Positions 16,600 to 26,142 of a stretch of 64,000 nucleotides of DNA are shown piece after piece (within the stretch, counting starts at the first letter, position 1; every line of letters begins with the position of its first letter). Below the pieces are notes generated by a model. The model was not told where the DNA came from, searched no databases, and saw only the letters and a program-made list of their open reading frames with translations. Both the position numbers and the translations under genes were made by a program. The DNA comes from Nitrosomonas communis (GTDB lineage Bacteria > Pseudomonadota > Gammaproteobacteria > Burkholderiales > Nitrosomonadaceae), in contig NZ_JAGFJM010000036.1 in the NCBI RefSeq assembly GCF_024102715.1, positions 1-64,000 on the forward strand, given 5' to 3'.

Positions 16600-17745
16600 C
16601 TATTTGAGCTGCTCATACAATAAATTAAGAATTCGATTAGTTGCTTCTGATTCTTCCGGTGTGCCATCCTGGTTAAGTACCTTGACTTCGCTATTGGCAC
16701 CGACTTCGTTTACTTGAATACGATATCGCTCCGCTTTTGAGTTAGCATCACTCCGCCAGAAAGCAAGTTTTGAAAGTATCCCTTCCCCTTCACTTGCCTT
16801 CCGGCTTTCGATATCAGGATCGGCATAACGAACAAAATAAACACCATTTGATCTATCCCGATCTTCAACAGTAAAGCCCACACGATCAAGTGCCAGCCCG
16901 ACGCGACGCCATGCGCGTTCAAATGTTTCGCTCACTATGAGTACACCGTCCCTGGCTTTGTCCATATAAGCCTGCTTCTCGACGGTGGCACCATTCGTTA
17001 CAGCAGCCACTTCTTGTCTGGCAAGTTCTTCTTCTGTACCAAAGCGCATCATCAAGCGGGCAAGCATCTCTGCTTCCAAATCAGGATCAGCAGGACGCGG
17101 CTGCCAAATAGTACGTTGCGTATTTCTGTCAGCAAGCACTTCGTCCATCCCTCGGTGACTGATGAAAATTTCGGTCGCACCTGATTCATTTCGTTCTAAC
17201 CGTGTGCGAAATTTGTCACGTTCAGAAGTGGAGTACAAACTATCCAGAAAAGTTGAAAGAACGCTGCGAATAATATCCTGCGGAATTTTTGCACGATTCT
17301 CCGCCCAATCAGTCTCCATAATTCCCACATCAGGCGCCTCAACCTTAATCAGAAATCCCAAATCCTGCCAGAATTCTTTGACTATTGGCCAAACATCTTC
17401 GGGAGCCTGTTGCACGACTAACCACCGCTGAGTGCCAGATCGGGCAACATAGACTGCATCTGTTGTTAGCGGCAATATAGCACCACCATTATAGGCCTGC
17501 GGTTGTTCTTCACGTTCTCTGTTATATGTAGAGAATGTTGCACTTCCTGAAGAAGAGATGTCAGGTACAGCATAACGATCATCTGCAGATGGTGCTGTCA
17601 GATCAGGCGGCACCTCCAACGGAGGCAGTTTACCAGCCGACTTATAATCTATTTTTTTACTTTCCGGCAATAAATTACAGCCAGAAATCATTAGCACCCA
17701 CGCTACGCTCAGTATGATTGCTCTTTGGTGTTTTATTCTTGACAT
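16600..17745 (-). CDS. bamC: Outer membrane assembly lipoprotein BamC
   Basis: The product (381 residues) has a lipoprotein signal (LSVAWVLMISGC). The mature N-terminus is the unstructured BamC lasso (SKKIDYKSAGKLPPLEVPPDLTAP), which in E. coli wraps onto BamD. Two helix-grip domains follow, at roughly residues 105-230 and 265-381. It belongs to the BAM complex, which folds beta-barrel proteins into the outer membrane. The gene lies 9 bp after dapA in the same direction, the dapA-bamC order also seen in E. coli. GTG 17748 and ATG 17745 are adjacent candidate starts. I chose ATG for its better distance from AAAGG. Confidence 0.93.
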   Translation of the reverse strand: MSRIKHQRAIILSVAWVLMISGCNLLPESKKIDYKSAGKLPPLEVPPDLTAPSADDRYAVPDISSSGSATFSTYNREREEQPQAYNGGAILPLTTDAVYVARSGTQRWLVVQQAPEDVWPIVKEFWQDLGFLIKVEAPDVGIMETDWAENRAKIPQDIIRSVLSTFLDSLYSTSERDKFRTRLERNESGATEIFISHRGMDEVLADRNTQRTIWQPRPADPDLEAEMLARLMMRFGTEEELARQEVAAVTNGATVEKQAYMDKARDGVLIVSETFERAWRRVGLALDRVGFTVEDRDRSNGVYFVRYADPDIESRKASEGEGILSKLAFWRSDANSKAERYRIQVNEVGANSEVKVLNQDGTPEESEATNRILNLLYEQLK

Positions 17746-17754
17746 CACAAACCT

Positions 17755-18633
17755 TTAAATCAGAACCTCAGCTTGTTTCATGGCATCTTTGATCAACTGA
17801 TGGAATTGATCAGAAAGCGGTATTAAAGGCAACCGGATACCCGAGCCTATCAAACCCATTTGCATCACAGCCCACTTTACTGGAATTGGATTTGCTTCGA
17901 CGAACAAATCTACATGCAGTTTCAACAACTTATTGTTAATAGTGCGGGCAGTCGTCAAATCTCCAGCAAACGCTGCAACACACATTTCATGCATTAATTT
18001 CGGTGCAACATTTGCTGTTACTGAAATGACACCATGACCTCCTAACAGCAATAATGCAAGTGCAGTTGCATCATCCCCGCTATACACGCTGAAATCCACT
18101 GGCACACGATGCAATAAATCACAACCACGCGCAATGTTACCTGTGGCATCTTTTATGCCAATGATATTAGGAATTTGTGCCAGCCGAAGGACGGTATCAT
18201 TGGAAATATCGGCAACTGTTCGACCAGGCACATTATATAAAATCGTCGGAATATCGACTGCTTCCGCCACTGCCCTGAAGTGTTGATAGAGCCCTTCTTG
18301 CGTCGGCTTATTATAGTAGGGAACCACCGATAAGCAAGCATCTGCACCCGCATCCTTGGCAAAGATAGTCAGGTCAATCGCTTCTTTCGTGGAGTTTGCT
18401 CCAGTACCAGCGATAATCGGTATTCGCCCAGCCGCATGCGCTACTGCAGTTCGTATCAGCAAATTGTGCTCATCAAAATCTACAGTAGGAGATTCGCCCG
18501 TTGTCCCGACCACTACTATAGCGTCTGTTTTTTGTGAAATATGAAAATCGATCAGCGCACAAAATTTCTCCAGATCCAAAGCGCCATCTTCAAACATAGG
18601 CGTAACAATCGCGACCAGGCTACCTCTCAGCAT
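17755..18633 (-). CDS. dapA: 4-hydroxy-tetrahydrodipicolinate synthase
   Basis: This 292-residue TIM-barrel enzyme condenses pyruvate with aspartate semialdehyde, the first step committed to diaminopimelate and lysine. The family's key features are present: GTTGESPT near residue 45, the catalytic-triad tyrosine in ILYNVPGRT (~133), the Schiff-base lysine in GIKDATGN (~161) and the GDD substrate loop in [11 protein letters not shown]. Length is exactly normal for the family. It is the first gene of a dapA-bamC pair on the minus strand. The ribosome site is weak and no promoter is obvious in the 82 bp separating it from clpB. Confidence 0.97.
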   Translation of the reverse strand: MLRGSLVAIVTPMFEDGALDLEKFCALIDFHISQKTDAIVVVGTTGESPTVDFDEHNLLIRTAVAHAAGRIPIIAGTGANSTKEAIDLTIFAKDAGADACLSVVPYYNKPTQEGLYQHFRAVAEAVDIPTILYNVPGRTVADISNDTVLRLAQIPNIIGIKDATGNIARGCDLLHRVPVDFSVYSGDDATALALLLLGGHGVISVTANVAPKLMHEMCVAAFAGDLTTARTINNKLLKLHVDLFVEANPIPVKWAVMQMGLIGSGIRLPLIPLSDQFHQLIKDAMKQAEVLI

Positions 18634-18715
18634 AAGAATTCACTTTAAAAAAATAATATTTTACCTGAAACTCTCTACTCACATGCATTATCGCTTGGCT
18701 TTCTTTTATAAAAAC

Positions 18716-21316
18716 TCATGCAGCTTTGGAAAATGTCAAAATACCATTTACACAATCCACTTTAATCGTATCTTTAGCAGCAAAATTACCTTGCAAAAGT
18801 TCTTTTGCGAGTGGATTCTCGATTTGTGCCTGTATCGCGCGTTTCAATGGACGCGCACCGAAGACAGGGTCAAAACCTGCTCGCGCAAGCTCTGATAAAG
18901 CAGCATCAGTGACTTCGAGCTTGATTTCCATTTTTTCCAGGCGTGCCTCCAAGTTGCGCAATTGGATCTGTGCAATCGATTTAATATGCTTTTCATCCAG
19001 CGCATGAAAGACAACAACCTCATCAATGCGATTAATAAACTCGGGACGAAAATAAGCTTTGACCTCCCCCATCACTGCAAGTTTGATCACTTGATAATCA
19101 TCTCCGCTCATTTGCTGAATCATCTGCGAACCGAGGTTAGAAGTCATGACGATCACCGTATTTTTAAAATCAACCGTCCGCCCCTGTCCATCCGTCATGC
19201 GTCCATCATCGAGCACCTGCAGCAACACATTGAATACATCCGGATGCGCTTTTTCTACCTCATCGAGCAAAATCACCGAGTAAGGCTTTCTGCGCACCAA
19301 TTCGGTAAGATAGCCGCCTTCCTCGTAGCCAACATAGCCAGGCGGAGCACCTATCAAGCGCGCCACGGAATGCTTCTCCATAAATTCCGACATATCAACC
19401 CGAATCAAATGTTCTTCGGAGTCAAACAAAAATTCAGCCAATGTTTTGCATAATTCCGTTTTCCCTACGCCGGTAGGCCCCAGAAATAAAAAAGAACCAT
19501 AAGGCCGGTTGGGGTCAGCCAGTCCTGAGCGCGAGCGGCGAATCGCATCTGAAATGAGTCGTGTTGCTTCATCTTGCCCCACCACACGTTCATGTAATTT
19601 TTGCTCCATCAAGAGCAGTTTTTCGCGTTCACCTTGCATCATTTTGGCAACCGGAATACCAGTTGCACGCGAAACTACTTCGGCGATTTCTTCAGCACCT
19701 ACTTGTGTCCGAAACAACTTCGGCTTGTTGGTATCTTTGCCTCGTATAGCTGCTTCAGTCTGCTGGATTTGTTCTGCAAGTTGTGCTTCCAGTTGAGGAA
19801 TACGGCCATATTGCAATTCCGAGACTTTCTGCCAGTCTCCCTTGCGTGTCGCGGTTTCCACTTCCTTTCTGAGCTTTTCCAGTTCCTCCTTGATCTGCTG
19901 TGAGCCTTGCACACGTGATTTTTCCGCTTTGAGAATTTCTTCCAGATCGGCGTACTCACGCTCCAGTTTTTTAATCTCCTCTTCCAGCAACGCCAGCCGT
20001 CTTTGCGATGCTTCATCTTTTTCCTTTTTCATCGCCTCCCGTTCGATCTTGAGTTGGATCAGTCGGCGATCGAGCTTGTCCATCACTTCAGGCTTGGAAT
20101 CACGCTCCATACGAATCCGGGCAGCCGCCTCATCGATCAAATCGATGGCCTTATCCGGCAGAAAACGGTCAGTAATGTAACGATGGGATAACTCTGCTGC
20201 CGCTACAATGGCGGGATCGGTAATGTCCACGCCATGATGCACTTCATAGCGTTCTTGCAAACCACGCAAAATGGCAATGGTTGCTTCCACCGTCGGCTCG
20301 TCGACCAGCACTTTCTGAAAACGCCGCTCTAACGCCGCGTCCTTTTCCACATACTTGCGGTATTCATCCAGAGTCGTCGCGCCGACACAGTGCAATTCTC
20401 CTCTGGCCAGCGCGGGTTTCAGCATATTGCCGGCATCGATGGCACCTTCAGCCTTGCCCGCGCCCACCATGGTATGCAGCTCATCGATGAATACGATGGT
20501 GCGGCCTTCGTCCTGCGCCAGCTCTTTGAGCACTGCTTTCAACCGCTCTTCAAACTCACCCCGATATTTTGCGCCTGCTAGCAATGCTGCCATATCGAGT
20601 GACAATACGCGCTTGTTTTTGAGGGTCTCAGGCACTTCCCCATTGACGATACGCTGCGCCAGCCCCTCGATGATGGCGGTTTTACCTACCCCTGGTTCAC
20701 CGATCAGCACTGGATTATTCTTGGTGCGCCGTTGCAACACCTGGATAGTTCGCCGAATTTCGTCATCACGCCCAATCACCGGATCCAGCTTGCCCATGCG
20801 TGCGCGTTCAGTAAGATCGAGCGTATATTTCTTCAATGCCTCACGGCTTCCCTCTGCCTCCGCGCTGGACACATGCTCACCACCCCGCACTGATTTGATC
20901 GCTTGTTCCAAAGCGTTACGGTTCGCGCCATGTTGTTTCAGCAACTGCCCAGTTTCACCTTTATCCTCAAGTACGGCCAGCAGGAACATTTCCGAAGCAA
21001 TGAACTGATCACCCTGTTTCTGCGCTTCCTTATCAGTCAAATTAAGCAAACTATTGAGGTCGCGCGAGATATTGATTTCTCCACCAACGCCTTCCACTTT
21101 GGGCATACGTTCCAGGCTTTTTATCAACGCCTCGCGCAGGGGGCTAACATTAACACCCGCACGCTGCAATAGTGAAGTTGTCCCGCCATCATCTTGCTGC
21201 AATAATGCAAGTAGCAAATGCTGTGGTTCGATATACGGATGATCCTTACCGAGCGCCATGCTTTGGGCTTCACCGAGTGCTTGCTGAAATTTTGTGGTTA
21301 GTTTATCGAAACGCAT
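18716..21316 (-). CDS. clpB: ATP-dependent chaperone ClpB
   Basis: The 866-residue Hsp100 disaggregase is complete. The Clp N-domain repeats cover ~1-145, and the first AAA module follows with GEPGVGKT near residue 206 and the [12 protein letters not shown]alker B/sensor region. The long coiled-coil middle domain (~410-525) distinguishes ClpB from ClpA. The second AAA module has GPTGVGKT near 606 and [12 protein letters not shown]. No ClpP-docking tripeptide loop is apparent. With DnaK it resolubilises aggregated proteins after heat stress. CAGGAGC lies a few bases before the ATG, and a sigma32-type promoter sits just upstream, overlapping the end of the preceding gene. Confidence 0.98.
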   Translation of the reverse strand: MRFDKLTTKFQQALGEAQSMALGKDHPYIEPQHLLLALLQQDDGGTTSLLQRAGVNVSPLREALIKSLERMPKVEGVGGEINISRDLNSLLNLTDKEAQKQGDQFIASEMFLLAVLEDKGETGQLLKQHGANRNALEQAIKSVRGGEHVSSAEAEGSREALKKYTLDLTERARMGKLDPVIGRDDEIRRTIQVLQRRTKNNPVLIGEPGVGKTAIIEGLAQRIVNGEVPETLKNKRVLSLDMAALLAGAKYRGEFEERLKAVLKELAQDEGRTIVFIDELHTMVGAGKAEGAIDAGNMLKPALARGELHCVGATTLDEYRKYVEKDAALERRFQKVLVDEPTVEATIAILRGLQERYEVHHGVDITDPAIVAAAELSHRYITDRFLPDKAIDLIDEAAARIRMERDSKPEVMDKLDRRLIQLKIEREAMKKEKDEASQRRLALLEEEIKKLEREYADLEEILKAEKSRVQGSQQIKEELEKLRKEVETATRKGDWQKVSELQYGRIPQLEAQLAEQIQQTEAAIRGKDTNKPKLFRTQVGAEEIAEVVSRATGIPVAKMMQGEREKLLLMEQKLHERVVGQDEATRLISDAIRRSRSGLADPNRPYGSFLFLGPTGVGKTELCKTLAEFLFDSEEHLIRVDMSEFMEKHSVARLIGAPPGYVGYEEGGYLTELVRRKPYSVILLDEVEKAHPDVFNVLLQVLDDGRMTDGQGRTVDFKNTVIVMTSNLGSQMIQQMSGDDYQVIKLAVMGEVKAYFRPEFINRIDEVVVFHALDEKHIKSIAQIQLRNLEARLEKMEIKLEVTDAALSELARAGFDPVFGARPLKRAIQAQIENPLAKELLQGNFAAKDTIKVDCVNGILTFSKAA

Positions 21317-21350
21317 AGAAGCTCCTGATGAGAATGGAAATTGACCTTAC

Positions 21351-21376
21351 TATATGGGAAGGCAACGAAATTTCAA
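21351..21376 (-). promoter_or_regulatory. Sigma32-type heat-shock promoter of clpB
   Basis: Read on the minus strand, TTGAAA (21376-21371) is followed after 12 bases by CCCATATA (21358-21351). This is close to the RpoH consensus CTTGAAA-N11-16-CCCATNT. Initiation near 21344 would leave a leader of about 27 bases. The -35 element overlaps the stop codon of the upstream glutamate synthase-like gene. Confidence 0.72.
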
Positions 21377-22878
21377 TCTTTGCGCATTGCTTCATTAAAT
21401 TCTTTACGCACTTCCGGATAAGGATACAGCATATTCAAGGCGATGCTCTTGCCCGCGGTTTCGACGATGCGCACATGCTCACGCCGAAACTCGCGCGCAT
21501 GCCTGAGTCCGCAGGAATGCGCGATCATGCCAATTTCCTTGTTGACATTCATCGCATAATTAGCAACACGCAGGTATTTTTCTTCTACCACCAGACCATG
21601 TTGTAGCCGGGGATTATGCGTGGTAACACCTGTCGGACAAGTATTCAGGTGGCAGCGCATCGCCTGGATACAACCCAACGAAAACATAAAGCCACGGGCA
21701 GTATTAACAAAATCTGCTCCCGCACATAATGCCCAGGCACCATGCGCCGAGGTAACGAGCTTACCTGCCGCAATGACACGAATCCGTTTCTTCAAGTCGG
21801 ATTCAATTAACGCATCCACCACGCGTGGTAACGCCTCTGCTATCGGCAATCCGGCATGATCGACCAGCGTTTGTGGCGCAGCGCCGCTGCCGCCTTCTCC
21901 GCCATCAATAGTCAAAAAATCAGGCGCGTACTCCAACCCACGCCGATGAATGGTATCGCAAAGTTCATTGATAAAGCGCCAGCCGCCAATGGCTGTCTTA
22001 ACACCTACCGGACGCCCGGTTAAATCGCGGATATAAGCCACTTTATCCAGCAATTCATCAATACTGCCAATATCACGATGACGATTGGGGCTGATAGAAT
22101 CCTGAAACGCAGGAATACCGCGAATAGCAGCAATTTCAGAGTGTACCTTGGGACCAAGCAGCACCCCCCCCTTGCCAGGCTTAGCACCCTGCGAGAGTTT
22201 AATCTCAAAAGCCTTGACGAATTGGGCGATTTCCTTGGCGCGCGCAGGGGAAAAATTGCCGTGTTCATCGCGGATACCATATTTGGCCGTGCCGATCTGC
22301 ATAATGATGTCGCAATCACCTTCCTTATGATAAGGTGCAAGCCCGCCTTCTCCAGTGTTGAGCCAGCAACCAGCCTTGGCTGCACCCAGTGATAACGCCC
22401 GTACTGCCGGCGCAGAAATGGCGCCATAACTCATGCCACTGATATTGATGATCGAATGAGCTTCGAAAGGAAATTGACAATAATCTTCACCAATCAGCAG
22501 CGAAGGCGTCGGCAACTGATCTTCTTCTAAAATTGGAAAAGTCGCGTTGACGAAAATGATCGCACCGGGCTCGCGCAAATCATAAGTCGAACCAAAACCA
22601 ATTATCCCTCCCTTATTCTTGGCATTTTTGTATACCCAGGCCCGGGTGGCACGATTGAATGGCAATTCGGTCCGATCACCGGAAAATAGATACTGGCGGA
22701 AGTATTTTCCCTGAATCTCGAAAAAATAGCGTAACCGCCCAATGATCGGATAGTTGCGCAAGATCGTGTGCTGCTTCTGGGTGATGTCGCGGATAAACAG
22801 CGCCACAATAGCCCCGACGACTATCAGCCCCAGGATTGTGCCGATACTATATACGAGTAGATTCAGTACGTTGGACAT
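21373..22878 (-). CDS. FMN-binding glutamate synthase family protein, membrane-anchored
   Basis: The 501-residue protein carries one N-terminal membrane helix (LLVYSIGTILGLIVVGAIVALF). It then has the central FMN-binding TIM barrel of the glutamate synthase large subunit: KPGKGGVLLGPKV, the TIDGGEGGSGAAPQ phosphate loop and the cysteine motif CHLNTCPTGV that binds a 3Fe-4S cluster in GltB. It lacks the glutaminase and C-terminal domains, so it cannot be a classical glutamate synthase. Related single-domain proteins are widespread and mostly uncharacterised. A strong AGGAGG lies a little far (13 bases) from the ATG. It is followed closely by clpB, which has its own promoter. Confidence 0.9.
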   Translation of the reverse strand: MSNVLNLLVYSIGTILGLIVVGAIVALFIRDITQKQHTILRNYPIIGRLRYFFEIQGKYFRQYLFSGDRTELPFNRATRAWVYKNAKNKGGIIGFGSTYDLREPGAIIFVNATFPILEEDQLPTPSLLIGEDYCQFPFEAHSIINISGMSYGAISAPAVRALSLGAAKAGCWLNTGEGGLAPYHKEGDCDIIMQIGTAKYGIRDEHGNFSPARAKEIAQFVKAFEIKLSQGAKPGKGGVLLGPKVHSEIAAIRGIPAFQDSISPNRHRDIGSIDELLDKVAYIRDLTGRPVGVKTAIGGWRFINELCDTIHRRGLEYAPDFLTIDGGEGGSGAAPQTLVDHAGLPIAEALPRVVDALIESDLKKRIRVIAAGKLVTSAHGAWALCAGADFVNTARGFMFSLGCIQAMRCHLNTCPTGVTTHNPRLQHGLVVEEKYLRVANYAMNVNKEIGMIAHSCGLRHAREFRREHVRIVETAGKSIALNMLYPYPEVRKEFNEAMRKD

Positions 22879-23739
22879 ATTGAATTCAATTATCCTCCTT
22901 ATGTTGATTCGTAGTATCTCATGGAGCGGTAAGAATCAATCCAGAAAATGCCAGACTAGCATTGACAAAAGCTATTGGTAAAGACGATCAAATCGTTTCG
23001 CCGGTTCCCTGCAGATAAAATTTTAGTCGCGCAAATACCCAGTTTAATCGGCTCATCCGGCAAATGCGTAATCTGGCTTTGTAGTACGGCATGAAGCTGG
23101 GCTACAGTCACTCAGCCAAAGATCCGAATCGACGCGAACATCTACTACCTCTCACTCTTGCACCAATAACACCAAAAATAGCAGTGCCATACACATAACT
23201 GCCATCAAATTTACTGATTTTTTTCCTTGTTTCCTCTCCCGCGAGCATATCTCGGCATACCAAAGAATGACATTAAAAAAACCAATCGCGGAATCTGGGT
23301 GTTCATTAAAAGCTGGATGCTGGCGTGCCACATTGATAAAATGTTTCATTTATGCCATGCCGATAGAACATCCTAAATGCAGCGCTGCGCTGTCGGTCTT
23401 CGTCACTTTGGTTGTTCGGAGGGGACAGCGATCGCTAAAGACGATCCAACGCTCTGTTTTCCGGCAATGTCCACGATGATGATGATGATGGTAGCGCTGT
23501 CCGGGATCAACCAAGCCTTGCTGCACCTCATCCATAACAAGCTGCCTAACTCACTGACCGAGCTGGCCGGGCATCTGGCGCCAAACTTTGTGCGCGCGCT
23601 GCGAATGATGGAAGGCTGCGGTTTAGTGGCGCTGAAAAGAAGAAAATGCGTGAGATCAATCTAGTGACATTGACGATCAGCTTCAGGATTCTGATCGACT
23701 CAGGGGATAAGGATGAATAGCGAGGCAAGGAGAGACGGC
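22879..23739. other. Decayed intergenic region at the left edge of the restriction island
   Basis: These 861 bp hold no intact recognisable gene. Several short overlapping frames on both strands have no family resemblance. One, on the minus strand at 23152-23349 (65 residues, with a hydrophobic tail NLMAVMCMALLFLVLLVQE), might be a small tail-anchored protein but lacks a clear ribosome site. The right 220 bp contain a degraded winged-helix regulator. A GAT microsatellite lies at ~23475-23491. The region marks the transition from host-like to GC-rich sequence. Confidence 0.5.
23500..23720 (+). pseudogene. Remnant of a winged-helix DNA-binding (antitoxin-type) regulator
   Basis: Frame 1 encodes LLHLIHNKLPNSLTELAGHL, then APNFVRALRMMEGCGLVALK. 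This reads like the winged-helix core (helix 'SLxELA', then 'xxxRxLxxMExxGLVxLK') of small regulators often found with toxins or mobile genes. After a frame change near 23645 a second frame continues REINLVTLTISFRILID, which matches the usual C-terminal beta-wing strand. The N-terminal half is missing, and upstream sequence is a GAT microsatellite and noise. It directly abuts hsdR and may be the residue of a gene carried in with the island. Confidence 0.4.
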
Positions 23740-26127
23740 ATGATCACCGAAGCAGACACCTGCCGCGAATTCGTTACGCCCAAACTGGTCGAGGCCGGCT
23801 GGGCTGCCGCGCCACATACTATCGGTGAACAACGCTATTTCACCAACGGCCGCATCATCGTGGCGGGCGGAAAGGTTCGGCGCGGCAAGAAAAAGCGTGC
23901 CGACTACCTGCTATACTACCGCCGCGACCACCCCCTAGCCGTGGTCGAAGCCAAGGAAACCGGCCTGCCGGCAGAGACGGGCATTCAGCAAGCACGTGAG
24001 TATGCCGAAATCCTCGGACTCAAGTTTGCCTACGCCACCAACGGTCACCGCATCATCGAAATTGACTACATCACAGGCACCGAGCGCGAGGTGAAACGCT
24101 ATGCCACGCCCGCCGAGCTGTTTGATCGCTTGATGACCGCGACGCAGTTACCGCAAGAGGTGACATCACATCTGCTGGAGCCGTTCAATCTTATGTCCGG
24201 CAAAGTGCCACGTTACTACCAGCAGATCACCATTCACCGTGTGATCGAGGCCATCCTGCAGCGGCAAAAGCGCATCCTGGCTACGCTGGCCACCGGCACC
24301 GGCAAGACCTGCGTGGCTTTCCAAGTCTGCTGGAAATTGTGGAACAGTCGCTGGAACCGCACGGGTGAATACCGCCGCCCCAAGATCCTGTTCCTGGCCG
24401 ATCGCAACATCCTCGTCGATGATCCAATGGCCAAGATGTTCGCGCCTTTCGGCGACGCGCGTCACAAGATCGCCGGCGGCGACACCCGCCAGAGCCGGGA
24501 CATGTATTTCGGCATCTATCAGGCGCTGACCACCGCCAGCGAAGACGTGTTCCGCCAGTACCGGCCGGATTTCTTCGATCTGATCATCATCGACGAATGC
24601 CACCGGGGCTCCAGCCGTGACGAAAGCACCTGGCGTGCGATGCTCGATTACTTCGAGCCCGCCGTGCAGTTCGGCATGACGGCCACTCCGCTACGCGAGG
24701 AATCCCGCGACAGCTACGAATACTTCGGCAACCCGGTCTATACCTACAGCCTGCGCCAGGGCATCGAGGATGGTTTTCTCGCGCCGTACCGCGTGCATCG
24801 CGTCATCACTACCGTCGATGCCGCGGGCTGGCGGCCCAGCAAAGACGAACTGGATCGCTACGGACGCGCGGTTCCCGACGACGAGTATCAGACCAAGGAT
24901 TTCGAGCGTGTCGTGGCGCTGCGGGCCCGCACGCGGGCGATGGCCCGACACCTGACCGACCTTCTCAAGAGCGCCGACCGTTTCGCCAAAACGCTGGTGT
25001 TCTGCGTCGATCAGGAACACGCCGCTGAGATGCGCCAGGAACTGCTCAATCTCAACAGTGATCTCGTCAAGCAGTACCCGGACTACGTCTGCCGCGTCAC
25101 AGCCGATGAAGGCGCGATTGGCCTGACCCATCTGGCACACTTCCAGGATGTGGACAAGCCTGCACCCGTCATTCTCACCACCTCGCAACTGCTGACTACC
25201 GGCGTCGATGCGGAGATGGTCAAAAACGTGGTGCTGGCCCGCGTGGTCGGCTCCCGCGCCGAATTCAAGCAGATCGTCGGGCGAGGCACGCGGCTCAAGA
25301 TCGATTACGGCAAGGAGTACTTCACCCTCATCGCCTTCACCGGCACGGCCACCCGCCACTTTGCTGATCCGGACTTCGATGGCGAACCGGCGCGCATCGA
25401 GGAAGTGACGATCGACGAAACAGGCGAGCAGCTCGGCATCACCGAGACCGAGCAGGAAACACTAGCTGACACGCCGTCAGTGGAATACGAAATCCCCGAA
25501 GAGCAAATCGGCCCGGACACTGGCGTGCTCATCAACGAACCGCCACCCGAACCCCGCAAGTACTACATCGATGGCGGCGAGGTCGAGGTCATCGGCCACC
25601 TGGTCTATGATCTCGACAGCGGCGGCAAGAAGCTACAGGTAGTCAAGTACACCGAATACTCCGGCCGCGCCGTGCGCACCCTGTACCCGACGCGCGAGGC
25701 GCTGCAATCGGCCTGGGCCAACCCGGATACGCGCAGCGAAGTGTTGCGCGAGCTGACCGAGCGCGGCATCAGCTTCGAAGAACTGGCCGCCAGCAGCGAG
25801 CAGCCCGACGCCGATTCCTTCGACCTGCTGTGCCACCTGGCTTGGAACGCGCCGCTGCTCACGCGCCGCCAGCGTGCCGAGCAGGCCCGTCGCAAGGCGC
25901 AGGACCTGTTCGCCCAGTATGGCGACACCGCCCGCGAAATCCTCACGCTGCTGCTCGACCGCTACGTCGAGCGCGGCACTCTGCAATTCAACACGCTGTC
26001 CGAGCTGATGAAAGTGCAACCCTTCGACCGCTACGGCAGTCCTTCCGAGATCGCCGCCCGTTATTTCGGTGGCGTACGCGGCATGAAGGACGCCGTATCC
26101 CGGCTGCAGACCGCGCTCTATCAATAA
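23740..26127 (+). CDS. hsdR: Type I restriction enzyme, R (restriction/translocase) subunit
   Basis: The 795-residue subunit has the EcoEI-type layout. An N-terminal PD-(D/E)xK nuclease comes first (DYLLYY followed by VVEAKETGL near residue 70). The SF2 translocase follows with Walker A TGTGKT (~186), DECH box IIIDECH (~285), TATPLREE motif III and QIVGRGTRL motif VI. A C-terminal EcoEI_R_C-like region occupies roughly 620-795. It translocates DNA and cuts unmethylated DNA once assembled with M and S subunits. I chose the ATG at 23740 because AAGGAGA lies 6 bases upstream and family members begin MITEADTCR. An in-frame ATG 27 bp earlier is the alternative. It is the first gene of a tightly packed operon and is much richer in GC than flanking genes. 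Confidence 0.96.
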   Translation: MITEADTCREFVTPKLVEAGWAAAPHTIGEQRYFTNGRIIVAGGKVRRGKKKRADYLLYYRRDHPLAVVEAKETGLPAETGIQQAREYAEILGLKFAYATNGHRIIEIDYITGTEREVKRYATPAELFDRLMTATQLPQEVTSHLLEPFNLMSGKVPRYYQQITIHRVIEAILQRQKRILATLATGTGKTCVAFQVCWKLWNSRWNRTGEYRRPKILFLADRNILVDDPMAKMFAPFGDARHKIAGGDTRQSRDMYFGIYQALTTASEDVFRQYRPDFFDLIIIDECHRGSSRDESTWRAMLDYFEPAVQFGMTATPLREESRDSYEYFGNPVYTYSLRQGIEDGFLAPYRVHRVITTVDAAGWRPSKDELDRYGRAVPDDEYQTKDFERVVALRARTRAMARHLTDLLKSADRFAKTLVFCVDQEHAAEMRQELLNLNSDLVKQYPDYVCRVTADEGAIGLTHLAHFQDVDKPAPVILTTSQLLTTGVDAEMVKNVVLARVVGSRAEFKQIVGRGTRLKIDYGKEYFTLIAFTGTATRHFADPDFDGEPARIEEVTIDETGEQLGITETEQETLADTPSVEYEIPEEQIGPDTGVLINEPPPEPRKYYIDGGEVEVIGHLVYDLDSGGKKLQVVKYTEYSGRAVRTLYPTREALQSAWANPDTRSEVLRELTERGISFEELAASSEQPDADSFDLLCHLAWNAPLLTRRQRAEQARRKAQDLFAQYGDTAREILTLLLDRYVERGTLQFNTLSELMKVQPFDRYGSPSEIAARYFGGVRGMKDAVSRLQTALYQ

Positions 26128-26142
26128 CGAGAACCCGAACCG

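Noticed and set aside
23377..23664. A 95-codon open frame with a run of methionines before the regulator-like segment
   Set aside because: The first ~35 codons are a GAT microsatellite and featureless sequence with no ribosome site. Only the C-terminal half resembles a family, so I treated it as a pseudogene fragment.
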